A model generated the notes under the pieces. It made no database searches. It saw only the letters and a list, made by a program, of their open reading frames with translations, and was not told the DNA's origin. Source: Mucilaginibacter ginsenosidivorax (GTDB taxonomy: Bacteria > Bacteroidota > Bacteroidia > Sphingobacteriales > Sphingobacteriaceae). From it: a stretch of DNA of 64,000 bases. The DNA lies in assembly GCF_007971525.1 (NCBI RefSeq), contig NZ_CP042437.1, forward strand, positions 3,348,001 through 3,412,000, in the 5' to 3' direction. Below, one piece after another: positions 16,086 through 24,857 of this stretch. Positions within the stretch are counted from its first letter, which is position 1; each line of letters starts with the position of its first letter. A program made the position numbers and the translations under genes.

Positions 16086-17606
16086 ATGAAAAATCGTATT
16101 ATAATAACAACCATATTAATAACATCCCTGTTTTTAGGTGCATGTAAAAAAACGCTGGAGTTAAATCCTTTGGATCAGATAGCCACCTCCACATTTTATA
16201 AATCAAAAGGTGATTTTGATCAGGCGCTTGCCGCAGTTTATGCCTCTTTGCAACCAGAAGAATTTGCCGTAGGCATGGGTTTCAGAGATTGCTTTACCGA
16301 TAATGGCTATAACCAGTTTAATTCGGGCAGTTCAAAGGATTTTGTTCAGGGCAACTTTAACCCTACCACAGGAGGCTATGAAACAGCCATTTATAACGAT
16401 AGTTATACAGGTATTGCCAGGGTCAATTTGTTTTTACAAAATTTGGGCAACTACAAAGGGTCCGATATCTCTGATGCGCAAAGAAAAGTGTATGAAGGCG
16501 AAGTAAGGTTTATAAGGGCCTTTTTCTATTTTCAGTTATATAGTATTTATGGCGATGTGCCGTTGGTTTTACAGCCGATTGATCTGTCTACCCAAAAACA
16601 GCCCAAAGTACCTGCCGCCCAGGTGCTAACCCAGATAACGGCCGACCTGGACTATAGTATTGCCAATTTGAACACAGCCGCGTATTATGCCAATGGAGGG
16701 CACGCTGCCGCTTCATCGGCAAAGGCCTTAAAAGCGCGGGTGCTGTTATTTGCTGCTTATGGCAAAACCGGCACGCCCGATCCTGCTATTTTGATGCAGG
16801 TGAGGGATATTTGCCAGGATTTGATGGGGCAATACAAACTGAGCGCAAATTTTGAAGATGTATTCAGAGACGCAACACAAAAAAATAATACCGAGATCAT
16901 TTTCTCTGTTAACTTTTTGTCGCCCAATAATACAGCTCCCTGGGATTTATATTATGGAGACTACGATGCCTGCGCCCCGCTGCAAAACATGGTTGACGCT
17001 TTTGAATGTACCGATGGTTTGCCATATGGTACATCGCCGCTTACCGATACAAAAAACCAGTTTAATAACCGCGACCCAAGGCTACGTAAAACGGTATATG
17101 CCGATTCTGTTTATTTTGGACCGGGAAAAGTGTACCATCCCTCAAATCAGCGCCCTACTGGTTATGGCACTATTAAGTTTTTAGAACCTAATAACATGCC
17201 GTATGGTTTTTCTACCCTTAGCCAGCAGGATGCCGTTATACTGCGCTTAGCCGAAGTAATGCTGATGTATGCCGAGGCGCAGAACGAAGTAGTTGGCCCC
17301 GATGCAAATGTTTATAAAGCAATGGCCGATTTGAGAGCGCGTGTAGGTATGCCTCCGTATCCGGCCGGGTATACCCAGGCGCAAATGCGGGAAAGGATAA
17401 GACATGAGCGGAGGATTGAGCTTGCTTTTGAAGGCCTGCGTCATTACGATTTGTTGAGGTGGCATATTGCAGGCGACATTTTAAATAATGTTAAAACATC
17501 CCTCATTGTTTATCACTTTGAAGATAAGTTTTACAAATGGCCACTGCCACAAACAGAAATTGACAAAAGTGGCGGTGTATTGGTTCAAAATCCTGATTAT
17601 AAATAG
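16086..17606 (+). CDS. SusD/RagB family nutrient-binding outer membrane lipoprotein
   Basis: This 506-residue lipoprotein (lipobox LGAC, start MKNRIIITTILITSLFLGAC) has the SusD fold: an N-terminal helical part (LDQIATSTFYKSKGDFDQAL, GEVRFIRAFFYFQLYSIYGD VPLV) and the C-terminal SusD signature (VILRLAEVMLMYAEAQNEV, RIRHERRIELAFEGLRHYDL LRW). It follows susC by 10 bp and forms the surface lid of the transporter. No glycoside hydrolase or other degradative enzyme follows, so the substrate class is open. Confidence 0.95.
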   Translation: MKNRIIITTILITSLFLGACKKTLELNPLDQIATSTFYKSKGDFDQALAAVYASLQPEEFAVGMGFRDCFTDNGYNQFNSGSSKDFVQGNFNPTTGGYETAIYNDSYTGIARVNLFLQNLGNYKGSDISDAQRKVYEGEVRFIRAFFYFQLYSIYGDVPLVLQPIDLSTQKQPKVPAAQVLTQITADLDYSIANLNTAAYYANGGHAAASSAKALKARVLLFAAYGKTGTPDPAILMQVRDICQDLMGQYKLSANFEDVFRDATQKNNTEIIFSVNFLSPNNTAPWDLYYGDYDACAPLQNMVDAFECTDGLPYGTSPLTDTKNQFNNRDPRLRKTVYADSVYFGPGKVYHPSNQRPTGYGTIKFLEPNNMPYGFSTLSQQDAVILRLAEVMLMYAEAQNEVVGPDANVYKAMADLRARVGMPPYPAGYTQAQMRERIRHERRIELAFEGLRHYDLLRWHIAGDILNNVKTSLIVYHFEDKFYKWPLPQTEIDKSGGVLVQNPDYK

Positions 17607-17635
17607 GCAGTTTTAATTTTCTTATTTTAGATGAT

Positions 17636-17672
17636 CAAAGCGGCGGGTAGGTTTACCTGCCGCTTTGTTTTT
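17636..17672 (+). terminator. Terminator after susD
   Basis: CAAAGCGGC (17636-17644) pairs with GCCGCTTTG (17659-17667), with partial pairing continuing inward, and a run of T follows (17665-17672). It lies 30 bp after the susD stop and separates the susCD unit from the oxidoreductase gene. Confidence 0.8.
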
Positions 17673-17845
17673 ATCAATACCCCTATTTTCTCCCGGTAGG
17701 GCAAGCTTTAACCTATAAATGTTGCCGGCTGTTATTTTCAATTGTAACAAGGTAATTGCAGCAGAAACATAAACTTACCCAGCCTGTTAAAGTATTTAAA
17801 GAAATGAGTAATTTGTGATCGCCAAATAAACTAAACAACCAGGTT

Positions 17846-18964
17846 ATGAATTCACGCCGCGACTTTTTACAAAAAATTGGGCTATCGGCCTTAGCATTGC
17901 ACCTTGCACCAATTTCGGGATGGGCAAATGGTACAGATCATCATAACGAAATTTATGACGGGCCGGTACTGCGCGTGGCCATTATGGGCCTTGGCAGCTA
18001 CGGAACCCGCGTTGCCGAAGCCATGCAAACCTGCACAAAGGCCAAACTGGTTGGTGTTATTAGCGGCACCCCCTCAAAAGTTAAAGAGTGGCAAAGCAAG
18101 TATAAGATACCGGAGAAAAACTGTTACAATTACGAAAACTTTGATAACATAAAAAGCAATCCCGATATAGATGCGGTTTATGTGATAACACCAAACGGAT
18201 TGCATCATGACCAGGTAATACGTGTGGCCAAAGCGGGTAAGCATGCTATTTGCGAAAAGCCAATGGCTGTGAATGCCCGTGAAGGGCAGGAGATGGTTGA
18301 CGCCTGTAAAAAAGCTAACGTGAAATTACTTGTAGGCTACCGGATGCATTTTGAACCCAAAACGCTGGAGGTGATCAGGATGAGAAAAGCCGGTGAGTTT
18401 GGAAAGATTCTTTTCTTCCAGGGGTTATGCGGCTTTACCATAGGCGACCCTACGCAATGGCGGTTGAACAAACAACTATCCGGTGGAGGATCTATAATGG
18501 ATATTGGTATTTATGCCATCAATGGTTCGCGGTATATGACCGGCGAAGACCCGGTTTGGGTTACGGCGCAGGAAACTAAAACCGATAATGTAAAATTTAA
18601 GGAGGGCGTTGATGAAACTATTCAGTTTCAGCTTGGCTTTCCCAGTGGGGCTGTGGCGTCCTGCCTATCAACGTACACCATGAACAACCTCGATCGTTTT
18701 TTCCTGAACGGAGAAAAAGGGTTTGCAGAGCTACTGCCGTCCACCGGCTACGGCCCCATTATGGGGCACACACACAAAGGCGAACTGACCCAACCCGTTA
18801 CCGTTCATCAAACGGTGCAGATGGACCAAATGGCGGGCATCATTTTCCAAAACAAACAACCTGTTGTACCCATTGACGGCGAAGAAGCCGTAAAAGATCT
18901 GAAGATAATTGATGCGATATACCTGGCGGCTAAAACAGGAACAAAAGTTAGTATCAAGCTTTAA
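17846..18964 (+). CDS. Gfo/Idh/MocA family oxidoreductase with Tat-type signal
   Basis: The 372-residue protein opens with a twin-arginine-type leader (NSRRDFLQKIGLSALALHLA). The Rossmann motif is VAIMGLGSYGTRVAEA (about 40-55) and the catalytic-loop motif is CEKPMA (about 135-140). The C-terminal Gfo/Idh/MocA domain includes GGSIMDIGIYAINGSRY. It resembles glucose-fructose oxidoreductase, which is exported folded with tightly bound NADP. It may modify a sugar in the periplasm. A terminator separates it from susD, so the link to the uptake locus is by proximity only. Confidence 0.88.
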   Translation: MNSRRDFLQKIGLSALALHLAPISGWANGTDHHNEIYDGPVLRVAIMGLGSYGTRVAEAMQTCTKAKLVGVISGTPSKVKEWQSKYKIPEKNCYNYENFDNIKSNPDIDAVYVITPNGLHHDQVIRVAKAGKHAICEKPMAVNAREGQEMVDACKKANVKLLVGYRMHFEPKTLEVIRMRKAGEFGKILFFQGLCGFTIGDPTQWRLNKQLSGGGSIMDIGIYAINGSRYMTGEDPVWVTAQETKTDNVKFKEGVDETIQFQLGFPSGAVASCLSTYTMNNLDRFFLNGEKGFAELLPSTGYGPIMGHTHKGELTQPVTVHQTVQMDQMAGIIFQNKQPVVPIDGEEAVKDLKIIDAIYLAAKTGTKVSIKL

Positions 18965-19192
18965 CGCGGTGCACATAATAAATCATTCCTGTATTTTAAA
19001 GGGCATCCCGCTTTATTTCAAAGGGCCCTTGTGAATCCCTATCTATAAATAAAGATAGCCTGCTAAAGCACCAGGCGGGAATTTATTTACCCAATAGTTA
19101 AACTTTATCCCGGTATCCACACTTTTTGCCAGCAAATTCCGCTTAAGACAGGGCATATTTAAATTGGTTCGCTTTTTGAATTTAAGGTTGAT

Positions 19193-19624
19193 ATGTATGA
19201 CTTTAACCTTGCTTGTGTAATTGACGACGACAGCATCGCCCGCCTGATGTCGGAGATTATGATTTTTAATTATAAGATAGCAAAAAAAACGGTCACCTTT
19301 GAAAACGGGAAGGCCGCGCTCGAGTACTTTAAGTTGTTTAAAGATAAACCCGATATGTTACCCGAGCTTATCCTGCTGGATATTAATATGCCTATACTTA
19401 ACGGATGGGGATTTATTGAACGTTTTGCCCGGCTGGCCCCGGACCTGTCAAAAAAAGTTGTAATTTATTTAGTGAGCGCGTCTATCGACCCTCATGATCA
19501 CCAGCGGGCAACCGATCTTGAAATGGTTTCGGGCTTTATTATTAAACCGGTTAACAAAACAGCTTTAGAACAGGTTGTTAAAGCGGCTATGGCCGATAAG
19601 CTTCCAGTTTATATCAGCAAATAA
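19193..19624 (+). CDS. Receiver-only response regulator (CheY-like)
   Basis: This 143-residue protein is a lone receiver domain: acidic pocket IDDDSI (about 11-16), phospho-acceptor Asp in LILLDINMPILNG (about 63), a Ser in YLVSASI and the conserved lysine in IIKPVN. There is no output domain. Bacteroidetes genomes carry many such single-domain regulators that take part in phosphorelays. No histidine kinase is encoded nearby, so the partner is unknown. Confidence 0.9.
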   Translation: MYDFNLACVIDDDSIARLMSEIMIFNYKIAKKTVTFENGKAALEYFKLFKDKPDMLPELILLDINMPILNGWGFIERFARLAPDLSKKVVIYLVSASIDPHDHQRATDLEMVSGFIIKPVNKTALEQVVKAAMADKLPVYISK

Positions 19625-19858
19625 TACTTTACAACAAGCACAAATTCCTGGGTTTTTACCTGTCTATGTGGTTTATTATACGGCAGGATTATTATTCCCG
19701 GTATTCACCTTAAAAAGTAAGGCCCCCGGCCACAATGTGGCGCGCAGCGCTCGCGTCGAATAAATGGTGGCATTCATAGAGGATAAAACCACCCGCGTCG
19801 AAAATATTATTGGAGCCGGTTTGCAATAGACAGCTTTGATCAACAAAAAAGCAATGTC

Positions 19859-20359
19859 ATGAAAAAACAAACCATCGCCTTAAAAAAAGGCCTTTTATTA
19901 ATTGCGCTGGCTTTTGGAACAATGCCGGCCTTTTCACAATCCAAACTACTTGTGGGTACCTGGCGCCTCACCGCGGCCGACAAGATACTTGCTGACGGCA
20001 CCCGGCAGCCCGACTATGGCCCCAATCCCCATGGTATCGCCATTTTTACTGCCGACGGGCATTATGTGGTAGAAATATTTCGGTCGGACCGAACCAAATT
20101 CGCCTCGGGCGACCGGGCGAAAGGCACTCCCGAGGAGTACCAGGCGGCACTTTTAAGTGCCAGTTGCCATTTTGGAACCTACAACGTCGACCCGGTGAAA
20201 AATACCATCACTTTTCATACCGATCGGGCATCTTTCCCCAACTGGGACGAAACCACCCGTGTAAGCAGCTTTACCCTCGATGGCGATAAACTAACCTGGC
20301 ATGTGCCGCCCCGCCCTGACGGCGTTATTCCGGTATCTGTTTTTAGCCGGGTGCCATGA
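19859..20359 (+). CDS. Exported lipocalin-like domain protein
   Basis: The 166-residue protein has a signal peptide (KKGLLLIALAFGTMPAFSQS) and then a lipocalin-like fold of the Lipocalin_5 kind: LLVGTWRLTAADKILADGTR, HGIAIFTADGHYVVEIFRSD, FGTYNVDPVKNTITFHTD, FTLDGDKLTWHVP. Family members are often annotated as hypothetical and may bind small hydrophobic molecules. It converges with the pirin-like gene 13 bp downstream. No operon partners are obvious. Confidence 0.78.
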   Translation: MKKQTIALKKGLLLIALAFGTMPAFSQSKLLVGTWRLTAADKILADGTRQPDYGPNPHGIAIFTADGHYVVEIFRSDRTKFASGDRAKGTPEEYQAALLSASCHFGTYNVDPVKNTITFHTDRASFPNWDETTRVSSFTLDGDKLTWHVPPRPDGVIPVSVFSRVP

Positions 20360-20372
20360 TAAGCCGCCGTGC

Positions 20373-21062
20373 TCATTGTGGGGTAATCTCAATCAGCATA
20401 ATGATGGCGTTATTTGATAGCGCTTCCAGCTCGGCCTCTTCCAAATCCCATAAAACCAGCCCGTCCCTGGCATGCATCAGGCGGTACTGAACTTCAAACG
20501 CACCCTCAATAACGTAGGCAAATAGGGCGTTTCCCGGTTTGCTTACGCAAAGAGTGGTTTCGGCACGGCCATCAAACTGGCCCATGTAGCCAATGGTGTT
20601 TCCAAGCCCGAAAATTTCGGTTAGCTGGTTCCGGTTTGAGGGTAAATCGAAACAGAAATCCTGGTTCGCCGGTGTTTTTATTTTGATCCAGAGCTGCAAA
20701 AAGTTAACAAGGTCAGTCTCTTTTTTGTACGGATTATTAACCTGGAATCCCGAGCCTGGCGGTAGTGCCAATAGTTGCACCATGCCGGGTTCTATCATTA
20801 TATGGTCGCCGTTATGGTCCCGGCATCCTATGGCGCCAACAACCGGGATGAGCAAAACGGCCGTGTGTTCTTTCACGCTCATCCTGATGCTTTCTTCTGC
20901 GGCCAGTGTATCGTCATTTAAAACGTACAAATCGCTAAATGGGTGCTTATGGCCGTTATTATAACTGCCGAAATTGAAAGTGTGATAACTGCGGTACCAG
21001 TCATGCTGGGTTAGTCCGCGTTCGTCTGATAAAAACATCTTGCCTTTGGATTGCGGGATCAT
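20373..21062 (-). CDS. Pirin-like cupin protein
   Basis: I place the start at 21062 (MIPQSKGKMFLSDERGLTQH), because this gives the usual pirin N-terminus; the longer reading frame would overlap the upstream gene by 17 nt. The 229 residues form two cupin halves: NFGSYNNGHKHPFSDLYVLN with the H-x-H metal motif, then IEPGMVQLLALPPGSGFQVN, and a second half with FAYVIEGAFEV. It belongs to the YhhW/quercetinase-like pirins, whose activity ranges from quercetin 2,3-dioxygenase to none. It lies downstream of an intradiol dioxygenase-like gene on the same strand. Confidence 0.78.
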   Translation of the reverse strand: MIPQSKGKMFLSDERGLTQHDWYRSYHTFNFGSYNNGHKHPFSDLYVLNDDTLAAEESIRMSVKEHTAVLLIPVVGAIGCRDHNGDHIMIEPGMVQLLALPPGSGFQVNNPYKKETDLVNFLQLWIKIKTPANQDFCFDLPSNRNQLTEIFGLGNTIGYMGQFDGRAETTLCVSKPGNALFAYVIEGAFEVQYRLMHARDGLVLWDLEEAELEALSNNAIIMLIEITPQ

Positions 21063-21198
21063 ATGGGTTTTTAAATTGCTGATTAAGAAATAGTTTTTTA
21101 GGTTGTGTATAAACAACCCTTCCGGGCGATTGCACAAATCATGCAATCGCCTCTTTGGGGGGTGTAAACAGGTAGACTGTTTTAATATTTGCAGTAAA

Positions 21199-21948
21199 TC
21201 AGGCGGCAACGCCAATGCTTATGGTAAGCACGTATCCGGCCGAAACACTACCTGTAACGGTTGATAGTTCGGTGGCAAGCGAATCGCTGAAAACCATATC
21301 CGCGGTGTTTGCCGTATCCTGAACGCCTCGCGCCTTATAATCAGTTGCGGTGGTATAAACGGTATTGCAAACATCCGTAGGGAAAGCAATCTGCGTGATG
21401 AGTAACGACGTGCCCGACGAGTTATATACGTGTACATGAATGTGCGGGGCCCGCGGAGAGTACCAGCCCGGAAAAATACTGGTAAACGTAACCAGGCCAG
21501 TACTATCGGTGGTTTGCCGCCCACGCAAAAAATGCGACGATGTGTAATCAACAGTAGCATAGCCACCGCCGGGGGTATCGGTGTATTCAGAATAATAGCC
21601 CAGCGCGGTACAATGCCAAATGTCTACCAGGGCCCCCGTTAATGCCGCGCAGCTGCTATTGGTATTGGTAAACGAGAGTTTAATAGTTAAAGGCACGCCC
21701 GATTGCCCGTCAACAATATTGCTCCTGACGTAGCTTGATGGCGTGATAGTAGGGTAGGGTCCGGCTGTTTCTGTAGCCCCTGTAGTACATGAGCTGCTGG
21801 TGGTACCGCCCGTGGTGGTGGTGGTAGTTGTTGTGGTACTGGTAGTTGTGGTACCTGTGCTTTCCTTTTTGCAGGAATTGGCAAGCGGGGCGATAGCGGC
21901 AAAGCCTAATGCCGCAAGCCCGCTGGTTAAAAAAGTTTTTCTTTCCAT
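21199..21948 (-). CDS. Exported intradiol ring-cleavage dioxygenase-like protein with poly-Thr linker
   Basis: The 249-residue protein has a leader with lipobox-like ANSC (MERKTFLTSGLAALGFAAIA) and then a low-complexity linker of about 25 Thr/Ser/Gly residues (31-56). The catalytic-type beta-sandwich follows: GATETAGPYPTITPSSYVRS, ALVDIWHCTALGYYSEYTD, GLVTFTSIFPGWYSPRAPHI and HVHV. The Tyr and His residues of WHC-x4-YYS and APHIHVHV match the non-heme Fe(III) ligands of intradiol dioxygenases. Substrate is unknown; secreted members of this group may act on plant phenolics. Confidence in family is good, in activity moderate. Confidence 0.82.
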   Translation of the reverse strand: MERKTFLTSGLAALGFAAIAPLANSCKKESTGTTTTSTTTTTTTTTGGTTSSSCTTGATETAGPYPTITPSSYVRSNIVDGQSGVPLTIKLSFTNTNSSCAALTGALVDIWHCTALGYYSEYTDTPGGGYATVDYTSSHFLRGRQTTDSTGLVTFTSIFPGWYSPRAPHIHVHVYNSSGTSLLITQIAFPTDVCNTVYTTATDYKARGVQDTANTADMVFSDSLATELSTVTGSVSAGYVLTISIGVAA

Positions 21949-22289
21949 GATATCAATAATTATTTGAGCGTGATTATTAGCTGAAAGTATTCATATCCAT
22001 GTTTCCGGGCTAAAATGTATCGCCCAATTGTTGATATCTGTCGATGAAGTATTGAAAATGAGGGTGGACTGTAGCTGTTAGTAAAAATTAGCTTGGTAAA
22101 CCGGCTGGCAATATCTGGGAGAAAAGCTTGTAAATAAGGAGCAACTTACTTGGTTTCTGCCAAGATCAAGATTAAAAACAGTGGAGGCAACTATAACAAT
22201 GGCGGGAATTTTGAAAAAGGCAAACCTGGCGAAGTTTTTAAAACTTCGCAGCGGTATGGTATTTAATACCTTGGCGTGGTTTGCAGTCC
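21949..22289. other. Intergenic region
   Basis: This 341-bp stretch holds no coding sequence I can support. It contains the start region of the dioxygenase-like gene and, at 22229-22249, a perfect palindrome near the end of the next minus-strand gene. Confidence 0.6.
22229..22249. repeat. Perfect 21-bp palindrome
   Basis: GCGAAGTTTT-T-AAAACTTCGC has 10-bp perfect arms around one base. It lies 41 bp downstream of the stop of the minus-strand gene ending at 22290. There is no T-run after it, so it may be a dispersed palindromic element or an RNA 3'-end structure. Confidence 0.6.
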
Positions 22290-24848
22290 CTATTTCACCT
22301 TGTGCGGTGTATTAAAAAGTGTGGTTATAGGTATATCTATCAATATACTAACATTAAAAACGCTTTGAGGCTGCACCACAGTAAAACCGCTATCTTTTGA
22401 GAAAAACAGTTTGGGCGTTCTGCGCCAGCCAAAACCAAATGCCAGCGGCCATTTGGGTATTTCATAAAATAGTTGTGCCGATGGCGATATAATGCTTTCA
22501 AGCCTTATATCTTGTTTAAGCTTACTGGCGGTGGTATCGCCTTTCAAATTATAGGATACCAGGCTGCCCACATCAATTAATGATGCAAAAAGTGTGAGCG
22601 CGCCGCATTTTCCGCCATGTAAACCCACACTGCCCGAAAAACCCACAGGAGCGTAGATGCCATTAGCAAAAAGACGGTTATTGCTCTTACCCGGTAGCTT
22701 CGTAAAATCCCAGGCATAACCAACGTATCCATTCAATGATATATTGAATTCTGATTTTTGCTTGATAGAGTAGCTGCCTACCGGTAAGGCGGCAGCTTCA
22801 ATTGCGTTTTCGACGTCATCGCTTGTTTTGGCAGTGGCTACCGCCGCCATGAAACTGCCGTATTTTACAAATTCGGTCATTTTGCTTTTAACAGTATCAG
22901 CCTGGGCGGTAGCAATTTTGCTTGCTTTTGCTGCCGAATCCAGTTTTGGCCCGGCTTTTAAATTTGCTTTCTGTGTTTGTGCCGCAGTAGCTTCCTGGGT
23001 AAGTGGTTTTGTTAATATGCTATTGTAAACTAATACAGCGTTGTTAATTGCAGAGGAATAGTTTTTATTGCTTATATCTACCGCCATATCTGCAATATTG
23101 TTAGATATGTCAAAGTATGGTTTAAACTTTTGGTGAAAGTCTTTTGTTTTTAAAGCGGCGTAAATGGTTTTTGAGTTACCTACCGGAAACGGCAAATTTC
23201 CAACATCGCTGGCTTGCTCCAATATGCCAACTGTGGCCTTAAAATAAGCCGCATATTTTTCTACAGATGCCGAATCGGGCTCACTTTTACCGGCTTTTAC
23301 CATTTTATTAAGCTGATCTGCCCTGGTGCCAAAATCAGCAATAAACTGCTTGTAATCGGCCAATATTTGTTGTTTGGCTTTAATCATAGGGGCTACCGTG
23401 TCAAAAATAGCTGTTAACGTGTGCTTATCATCATACACTATTCTCTGGTAGTCAATGATGGCTTTTTGATAAAGCAAAGCAAAAAACACTTCAAGAGTTA
23501 CTGGGTTACTGGTTAGTCGTCGTATTTGCGAGGCATTAACCCAGTAAGCGGCTTTTTCGCCCGACGCCGTATCGCGCAGGGCGTTGCTTAACAATTGTAA
23601 AGTTTGGATTGACCCTTTAAAATAATGTTTGGTAGTGTCGGCCGATAAATTATCAAACTTATTAAGGATGCTATCCGGAATGTTAGCCAGGATATCTCCC
23701 GGATGTGCTTCTAACTGTACCTGCAGGGCAAGATAACAGGCCCCTAATAGCTCGGCTTCCAGTTTTTCGTGCTTTTTAAAATACTCGGTATGGTTATCAA
23801 CAATGCCCGGAAGATTTTTTGGCAATGCATTGATGTCTTTTTTAAAGGCCTCACGAAGATTTTGTAAATAGGCGCTGTAGTTATAAATATCCTCGTCGAT
23901 AGCGTCAAGTAACGGAAATGTAGCAGGGAATAGTGTTGTGAGGTCTTTATTATTGTCGATCACTTTTTTAAATTTTTCAAAAAAGCTTAAGCTTAATTCC
24001 TGCTTGCCGCGTTTTATTAAGAACTTAGATATGCCATCTGCAAAAGTGGTCACACCCAATCCCCCTATGGATGCCCCTACGCTGGCGGCAATAGTTTCGG
24101 CGCTTTGTGCGTCAGCTTGGCCATCGTTTTTACCTTCATTTTTACGACCCTCCTCGAGTTTGGTTTTCAAATCGTCTGCTATGGTGCTTATTTTAAAAAA
24201 CGGATTGTCGAGCACTTTATTAATTTCTTTCGGAGAATTAATGCCCGCGGGGATTGTATATGTAGCCAATATCGAGTCTAACAAAGTTGGCCTTATTGTT
24301 TTATAATTTGTTAAAGTGATGGCATCATAATAAGGAAAGCCAAGCTGGTAAGTTGTCTCCTTTTTTTTAGCAGGAGGTGGGGCTACAGCTGTACCGGCAG
24401 TCCCCTGGTCAGATTTTGGTGGGTTTTTCCCTTTAGGAGTACTGCTATCTTTTTTTGTAGTTTTTGCTTCCACAATGTGGAGCTGGATGTTTTTTTTAAT
24501 AAACAAATCTCCCTGGCTGATAGCTATGTTGAAGCCTTTATCTAATTGAAGGCTTTTATATTTTAGTGTATTATCTGTTAGGATATTACCGGTTTTAAAA
24601 TCATTTTGACTTAAAGTGATTTTATCTGTACTGGTTACAAGATCAACGCTATAGGGTTTACTGCCTGCTTTTTCTATTCCGATTTCAATATGATCTCCCT
24701 TTTTTACATCAATAGTAAAGGCGTCTTTCGTAATTATTTTGTTATTTACCGAAACAGATTTATCTGATAAGTTAAAAATTATTTTTGTTTGCGCAAATAA
24801 ACTCTGTGTAAATAAAAGAAAAATTAAGGTTGGGTGGATTTTTTTCAT
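22290..24848 (-). CDS. Large exported protein, probably outer membrane, partner of membrane protease
   Basis: I do not recognise this 852-residue protein. It starts with a signal peptide (MKKIHPTLIFLLFTQSLFAQ). Residues 20-120 look like a small beta domain; about 120-160 is a Lys/Pro/Ser-rich linker (DSSTPKGKNPPKSDQGTAG). Residues 170-690 are mostly helical, with an Ala/Lys-rich, coil-like part near 640-670. The last 150 residues alternate in the manner of beta-barrel strands (YVGYAWDFTKLPG, YAPVGFSGSVGLHG, ALTLFASLIDVGSLVSYNL, WPLAFGFGWRRTPKLFF). An outer-membrane or envelope-spanning location is inferred. The start lies 9 bp after the protease gene, so the two form an operon. Confidence 0.6.
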   Translation of the reverse strand: MKKIHPTLIFLLFTQSLFAQTKIIFNLSDKSVSVNNKIITKDAFTIDVKKGDHIEIGIEKAGSKPYSVDLVTSTDKITLSQNDFKTGNILTDNTLKYKSLQLDKGFNIAISQGDLFIKKNIQLHIVEAKTTKKDSSTPKGKNPPKSDQGTAGTAVAPPPAKKKETTYQLGFPYYDAITLTNYKTIRPTLLDSILATYTIPAGINSPKEINKVLDNPFFKISTIADDLKTKLEEGRKNEGKNDGQADAQSAETIAASVGASIGGLGVTTFADGISKFLIKRGKQELSLSFFEKFKKVIDNNKDLTTLFPATFPLLDAIDEDIYNYSAYLQNLREAFKKDINALPKNLPGIVDNHTEYFKKHEKLEAELLGACYLALQVQLEAHPGDILANIPDSILNKFDNLSADTTKHYFKGSIQTLQLLSNALRDTASGEKAAYWVNASQIRRLTSNPVTLEVFFALLYQKAIIDYQRIVYDDKHTLTAIFDTVAPMIKAKQQILADYKQFIADFGTRADQLNKMVKAGKSEPDSASVEKYAAYFKATVGILEQASDVGNLPFPVGNSKTIYAALKTKDFHQKFKPYFDISNNIADMAVDISNKNYSSAINNAVLVYNSILTKPLTQEATAAQTQKANLKAGPKLDSAAKASKIATAQADTVKSKMTEFVKYGSFMAAVATAKTSDDVENAIEAAALPVGSYSIKQKSEFNISLNGYVGYAWDFTKLPGKSNNRLFANGIYAPVGFSGSVGLHGGKCGALTLFASLIDVGSLVSYNLKGDTTASKLKQDIRLESIISPSAQLFYEIPKWPLAFGFGWRRTPKLFFSKDSGFTVVQPQSVFNVSILIDIPITTLFNTPHKVK

Positions 24849-24857
24849 AGCTAATAA

